DNA of 64,000 nt from Avedoeria sp964651245 (GTDB lineage: Bacteria > Chloroflexota > Anaerolineae > Epilineales > Epilineaceae): NCBI GenBank assembly GCA_964651245.1, contig CAZYVI010000020.1, forward strand, positions 1 to 64,000, read 5' to 3'. Both the position numbers and the translations under genes were made by a program. The notes under the pieces were generated by a model. The model did not search any database and had not been told where the DNA came from. It saw only the letters and a list, made by a program, of their open reading frames with translations. The first letter of the stretch is position 1; each line of letters opens with the position of its first letter. Shown piece by piece: positions 60,300-64,000 of the stretch.

Positions 60300-60758
60300 C
60301 TAGCCGGTTGGCGCGTCGGACGGCGCGGTGGCGCCCGGCGGGACCGCCTCGTACTTCGACGGGCACTGCACGAACAGCTCGTCGGCCTCGAACGTGCCGT
60401 CCGCCGCCAACCGGCCCCCGACGGTGATCGACTCGGCGCGATCGAACGTGTCCGGCACGAGGCCGCGGTAGCGGACCGCCAGGTGGCGCTCGTCGTCGGC
60501 CAGCACGAAGGCCAACCCCAGCCCGTGGTCGGTGCGCGCCACCGTCGCGGCGTCGACGTAGCCGCGCACCCGCATCCGCTCGCCGGCCGACGCGCTGAGC
60601 ACCGACGCCGGCGCGTCGGCCGGTGCGGCCGGTGCGGCGGCGTCCCACAGCTCGGCGACGGTGTAGTACGCCTCGGCCTCGCGGCTGAACGTGACGATGC
60701 TGATGACGACGACGGCGCCGAGGATCAACCCGGCCCCGAGCACATAGCGCAAGCGCAT
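60300..60758 (-). CDS. ccmE: Haem chaperone CcmE, CXXXY variant
   Basis: A 152-residue protein; ATG at 60758 with GGAGGG 8 bases upstream. One N-terminal transmembrane anchor (LRYVLGAGLILGAVVVISI) precedes an OB-fold-like beta domain (ERMRVRGYVDAATV, LAVRYRGLVPDTF, VGGRLAADGTFEADELFVQC). The haem-attachment motif is CPSKY near residue 132, instead of the HxxxY of proteobacterial CcmE. Cys-type CcmE proteins are known in some archaea and bacteria and bind haem through Cys. This identifies a variant of System I. ccmA, ccmB and ccmC are not in the window. Confidence 0.9.
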   Translation of the reverse strand: MRLRYVLGAGLILGAVVVISIVTFSREAEAYYTVAELWDAAAPAAPADAPASVLSASAGERMRVRGYVDAATVARTDHGLGLAFVLADDERHLAVRYRGLVPDTFDRAESITVGGRLAADGTFEADELFVQCPSKYEAVPPGATAPSDAPTG

Positions 60759-60841
60759 GACGAACCCTCCCGACCCAACCGCCGCGGTCGTGCGGCGATC
60801 CTTCGCGCCCTGGGCAAGTGTAAGCAGCGGCCTGGAGCCGG

Positions 60842-62014
60842 TCAACGCGCCGGCGACAGCTGGAGCGCGCGCGCTCCGATGAAAGCGACGTCGATCGTCG
60901 GCAGCAGCGGATCGCTGGTGCTCAGCGTGACCACATGGCGGTAGACGCCGATCGCGCCGAGCGCGTCGTCGTCGCCCGCCGGCGGCAGCGCGACGCGCAG
61001 CTCGGCCGTGCCGCCGGGCGGCACGACGGGCCGGCTGAGCGTCGCGCCCGCGGCCGGCGGCAGCAGCTCGAGACCCAGCGGCGCCAGGCCAAGGTTGCGC
61101 AAGGTCGCCGTCACCACGCCGGGCGCGGCGCCGTCGACGGCGCCGAGGTCGACGATGCGTCCGCCGCGGCCGAAGCGCGCGCCCTCGTCGATCCAGAGCC
61201 GCGGCGCGGACCGGTCCTGCGGCAGCTCCGCCAGAGCCACGGGCCGCCCGGGCGCCTCGGGCGACCGGGCGGTGTAGACCAGCCGAAGGCGGTGCTCGCC
61301 CGACGCCGGATCGCCGTCGTCCAGGCGGGGCGCCGCGGCGTCATTGCTGAACAGCTGGAGGTAGATCGCCTGGGCGCCGGTGTCGACAGGGCCGCTGTCA
61401 CCGGGCGAGCGCGCGGCATCGGCCGCGAAGCGGACGGTGAGCGCCCGCAAGCCGCCGGGGGCGATCGCGACGGGCGGTCGCAACGAGCCGTCGGCATCGA
61501 CGATCGACGCCTCGACCGCCAGGCTCAGCCCGGGCGACGGGATGTGGACGCGGCTGAGCGTGAGCGGGGCGTCGCCGACGTTGGCCAACACGAGCGGCAC
61601 CGTGACGGGCCAGCCGACCACGACCTCGCCCAGGTCGAGCGTGCCACCGACCGCCCCGCCGCCCAGTGCCAGCCGTGGACCGTCGAACGTCGTCGTGACG
61701 GCGTCGAGGGACAGGACGGCGTAGCGCGGGTCCGAGGCGTTGGGGTCCGGCAGCCGCGCCAACACCTCGTGCGACAGCCCGCCCTCGAGGCCCGCAGGCG
61801 TGAAGCGGCGCTGGAGCCCCGATCGCGTCGGCGCCGGCGTCGGCACCGGGTCGAAGTAGCGGACGGCGCGCGGCAAGGCCGTCGGCAGCGGCCGCGGTGC
61901 GGCCGTCGGCGCCGAGCGCTCCACCACGGCGCCGGCGATGCCGATCGCCGCGGCGAAAGCCGCGACAAGGGCCGCGGCGTCGAGGGCGGTGCGGTCGATC
62001 GAGAGCGTCGTCAC
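60842..62014 (-). CDS. Secreted or anchored ASH/DUF1573-like beta-domain protein
   Basis: A 390-residue protein; GTG at 62014 without a clear ribosome binding site. The N-terminal segment LDAAALVAAFAAAIGIAGAVV is an anchor. Two beta domains follow with the pattern LDLGEVVVGWPVTVPLVLANVGDAPLTLSRV (split here) and IVDLGAVDGAAPGVVTATLRNLGLAPLGLELL, that is, 'xxDxGxVxxGxxVxxxxxxxNxGxxxLxLxxV', typical of ASH/DUF1573 domains. It sits between the SurA-TlpA fusion and ccmE; the DUF1573 protein at the right edge has a similar layout. Role unknown; periplasmic-side scaffolding in cytochrome assembly is inferred from context. Confidence 0.7.
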   Translation of the reverse strand: MTTLSIDRTALDAAALVAAFAAAIGIAGAVVERSAPTAAPRPLPTALPRAVRYFDPVPTPAPTRSGLQRRFTPAGLEGGLSHEVLARLPDPNASDPRYAVLSLDAVTTTFDGPRLALGGGAVGGTLDLGEVVVGWPVTVPLVLANVGDAPLTLSRVHIPSPGLSLAVEASIVDADGSLRPPVAIAPGGLRALTVRFAADAARSPGDSGPVDTGAQAIYLQLFSNDAAAPRLDDGDPASGEHRLRLVYTARSPEAPGRPVALAELPQDRSAPRLWIDEGARFGRGGRIVDLGAVDGAAPGVVTATLRNLGLAPLGLELLPPAAGATLSRPVVPPGGTAELRVALPPAGDDDALGAIGVYRHVVTLSTSDPLLPTIDVAFIGARALQLSPAR

Positions 62015-62029
62015 GGCGCCGGCGGACGG

Positions 62030-63151
62030 CTAGGGCCGCAGCGCCAGGCGGTCGCGCAGGTCGGGGAGCGCGCTCTGCGGGGCGTCCATGATCTGCTCGA
62101 GGTAGCCGTTGAGCTCGATCCGGTTGTGGATCGTGCCGCGGACGGCCTTGACGACGATGCCCTCGGCGTTGACGAAGAACGTCGTCGGCAGCGCCTTGAC
62201 CCGATAGACGGCCGACGCCTTGCCGTCGGTGTCGATCACGATCGGGTAGTTCATGCGCATGCTCTGCGCAAACTGCTGCACCTGGGCGGCCGGCTCCTGC
62301 GAGTCGACGCCGAGGATCACGAGCCGGTCGGCGTTCTTGCTGGCCGCGTTGACGAACAGCGGGATCTCCGCCCGGCACGGTGCGCACCAGGTGGCCCAGA
62401 AGTTCACCATCACCGCCTTGCCGCGGAACTCCGACAGGCGGTGCTGGCCGCCGTCCGGCGTGGGCAGCACGAGCTCGGGCGCCGGCTGTCCCTCGCGTAC
62501 AGGGGCGACGACCGCGCCGTCGATGTGCAGCTTGACGTCGGCGGTGGGGTAGAGGGCCAGCGCCACCGGCGTGACCTGGTCCTGAACCGGTCCCCGCTCG
62601 CTGACCCACTGCTGGACGATCGCCTGCGACTCCGGTCGGCGGACGTAGGCATCGGCGAGCATCTGCTGGCGGGCCCAGGTGTCGACGTCGGCGTCCGTCA
62701 GGCCGTACGGGCTGCCGAGGATCGCCTGCCGGACCGTGCCGGCCGGCAGCCCGAAGCGGGCATCCACCTGCTCGACGGCGCCGGCGGCCTCGGCGTCGCT
62801 GACGCTCAGCCCGGCCTTGGCGGCGGCGTCGAGGACGAGCCAGCGATCGATGAGACGATCGACGAGGTCGCGCCGGAACGCCTCGGCCGCGGCCGGCGTG
62901 GCGTCGAGGACCTTGCCGGCCAGGCGCAGCTGCAGGTCCTTCTGGACGGCGAACTCGACGTCGACGTGGCGCGACGTGATCGGCGCGCCGTTCACCTCGG
63001 CCACGACTGCGCCGGCCGGTGCCGCCGTCCCGCCGCGCCACAGCTGCAGGCCGACGCCGGCGCCCAGTGCCACCGCCGCCAGCACGCCCCAGGCGACGAT
63101 CGGGCCGACCCGGATGCGTCGGGGCGGCGGGCCGTCGTTCGTTCGAGCCAT
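62030..63151 (-). CDS. SurA_N-like chaperone domain fused to a TlpA-like thioredoxin
   Basis: A 373-residue protein; N-terminal membrane anchor (VGPIVAWGVLAAVALGAGVGL). Residues about 45-190 are the helical N-terminal domain of SurA/PpiD-like foldases (VVAEVNGAPITSRHVDVEF, FRRDLVDRLIDRWLVLDAAA). No parvulin isomerase domain follows. Residues about 225-360 are thioredoxin-like: APELVLPTPDGGQHRL, VMVNFWATWCAPCRAEIP (CxxC near 255) and ALPTTFFVNAEGIV with the cis-Pro. The fusion couples substrate holding with thiol reduction. It lies between two DUF1573-type genes. Confidence 0.85.
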   Translation of the reverse strand: MARTNDGPPPRRIRVGPIVAWGVLAAVALGAGVGLQLWRGGTAAPAGAVVAEVNGAPITSRHVDVEFAVQKDLQLRLAGKVLDATPAAAEAFRRDLVDRLIDRWLVLDAAAKAGLSVSDAEAAGAVEQVDARFGLPAGTVRQAILGSPYGLTDADVDTWARQQMLADAYVRRPESQAIVQQWVSERGPVQDQVTPVALALYPTADVKLHIDGAVVAPVREGQPAPELVLPTPDGGQHRLSEFRGKAVMVNFWATWCAPCRAEIPLFVNAASKNADRLVILGVDSQEPAAQVQQFAQSMRMNYPIVIDTDGKASAVYRVKALPTTFFVNAEGIVVKAVRGTIHNRIELNGYLEQIMDAPQSALPDLRDRLALRP

Positions 63152-63182
63152 GTTCGTCTCCGTTCGCGGTCTGCGCCGCCGG

Positions 63183-64000
63183 TCAACCGCCCGCGGTTTC
63201 GGTGGCGCGCTTGGCGTCGTCGGACGGCACCTCCGGCGTGCCGCTCACCGGCCGGACGACGATGCGGAAGCGCGTCTCGTGCGACAGCTCCGGGGCGGCG
63301 TCGTCGAAGACCACCTTCGTGTCGTCGTTGGAGAAGATCTGGATGTACTTCGCCAGCGATCCCTGCTCCTGCGACAGCCGGGCGTCGAACTCGACCGTGA
63401 ACGGCACTTCCTCCCACGGCTTGAGGACGTAGGGCTGCGGCAGGTTGCCGGCGCCGTCGATCGGCACGTCGCCGATCCGCGTCGTGGTGCAGCCGCAGCC
63501 GGTGTAGACGCGGCTGATGATCAGGTCCTCGTCGCCGATGTTCTTGACGACGAAGTCGCGCTTGACACTGTCGTTGCGGTTCACATCGCCGAAGTTGTAC
63601 GTCCAGATCGGGCTGAGGTCCTTCACCGCCAGCCGCGGCCCGCCCGTGATCGGCTCGTCGTAGTCCTCGACGCGGAACGGGCGGTAGTCGACCGACAGGT
63701 TCGGATCCTGGATGTTGGCCAGGACGTCGGGCGTCCAATTCTCGGCGTTGGCGCGCGCATTCGGGGCGAAGTTCTCGAGGTCGAGGTCGACCGAACTGCC
63801 CGGCATCGACGTCGCCAAGTCGCCGACGATGGGCGGCGCCCCCGCCATGTCCATCGGCTCGACGGTGCTGCGCTCGATACCGGTGTCGACGATCGTGACG
63901 CTCTCGCCCAGCCCAAGCGCGGCCGCGGTGGCCTTGGCCGACGCCTCGTCGATGCCCTGCGGCAGCGGCGTGGCCTGCGCCGCCGGGACGCCGGCCGTGG
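63183..64000 (-). CDS. DUF1573 domain protein (5' end beyond window)
   Basis: The frame runs open to the right edge, so the start and probably the signal sequence are outside; about 271 residues are visible. DUF1573 landmarks: IWTYNFGDVNRNDSVKRDFVVKNIGDEDLIISRV (in two parts), then YTGCGCTTTRIGDVPI with its conserved CGC, and VLKPWEEVPFTVEFD. These exported proteins have an immunoglobulin-like fold and often accompany TlpA-type thiol proteins in Bacteroidota and Chloroflexota. It is the most upstream visible member of the leftward operon. Confidence 0.88.
   Translation of the reverse strand, partial: TAGVPAAQATPLPQGIDEASAKATAAALGLGESVTIVDTGIERSTVEPMDMAGAPPIVGDLATSMPGSSVDLDLENFAPNARANAENWTPDVLANIQDPNLSVDYRPFRVEDYDEPITGGPRLAVKDLSPIWTYNFGDVNRNDSVKRDFVVKNIGDEDLIISRVYTGCGCTTTRIGDVPIDGAGNLPQPYVLKPWEEVPFTVEFDARLSQEQGSLAKYIQIFSNDDTKVVFDDAAPELSHETRFRIVVRPVSGTPEVPSDDAKRATETAGG

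Noticed and set aside
1..64000. tRNA or rRNA genes, phage or IS elements, origin of replication
   Set aside because: No cloverleaf sequences, rRNA landmarks, transposase motifs, terminal inverted repeats or DnaA-box clusters were recognised on reading either strand.

Overview
The window is 64 kb of very GC-rich DNA (by eye about 70% or more over most of it) with tightly packed genes, many GTG starts and strong GGAGG-type ribosome binding sites. The gene content suggests a free-living, respiring member of the Chloroflexota (Anaerolineae-like). Reasons: secreted proteins with Pro/Thr linkers and a short LP[FL]A motif, STAND/NACHT and SARP-like proteins, a Uma2 protein, and a System I cytochrome c maturation cluster. 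This assignment rests on gene families, not on rRNA, and is moderately confident. No rRNA, tRNA, CRISPR array, insertion sequence or phage was recognised.

Left third (1-24 kb). A truncated beta-carbonic anhydrase and a DUF937 protein are followed by a secreted double-vWA protein and a large SARP/AfsR-like regulator. Next comes a single-module membrane NRPS with the architecture of epsilon-poly-L-lysine synthetase (8075-12223), preceded on the same strand by a large secreted protein. Then come arfB, a DUF6504-like gene and an imuB-like gene with a LexA-type operator inside its promoter. A stretch of visibly lower GC (about 18.4-22.8 kb) carries a methyltransferase and a 1092-residue mosaic surface protein.

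Middle (24-42 kb). A NACHT ATPase has an N-terminal sigma-region-4-like helix-turn-helix and a C-terminal formylglycine-generating-enzyme domain. An imuA-like gene (29871-30710) carries the same promoter/LexA operator module as imuB, 14 kb away. A heterodimeric ABC exporter, dodecin, an EEP-family phosphodiesterase-like protein and a DUF4097 protein follow. The DUF4097 gene diverges from an ECF sigma factor fused in frame to a membrane anti-sigma-like tail. Both directions of that divergent region carry the same candidate ECF promoter. A fatty acid desaturase closes the block.

Right third (42-64 kb). A SpoU-type RNA methyltransferase, an FKBP lipoprotein, an HELGH metallopeptidase and a large subtilisin-like protease come first. 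They are followed by a secreted protein of three exact-spacing six-cysteine repeats, a DUF1501/DUF1800 pair and stand-alone rpsD. The final 10 kb is one long leftward operon for cytochrome c maturation and thiol redox: DUF1573, SurA-TlpA fusion, ASH-domain protein, ccmE (CXXXY type), ccmF, ccmH, a TlpA/CcmG-like protein, a CcmI-like protein, a dihaem cytochrome, a 47-residue CcmD-like protein and DUF2085. Most neighbours in it overlap or are separated by only a few bases.

The most notable items are the paired SOS promoters, the Pls-like NRPS, the sigma/anti-sigma fusion with its divergent promoter pair, the Cys-repeat protein, the NACHT-FGE fusion and the shared LP[FL]A motif. All functions are inferred by reading translations. 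No database search was run.
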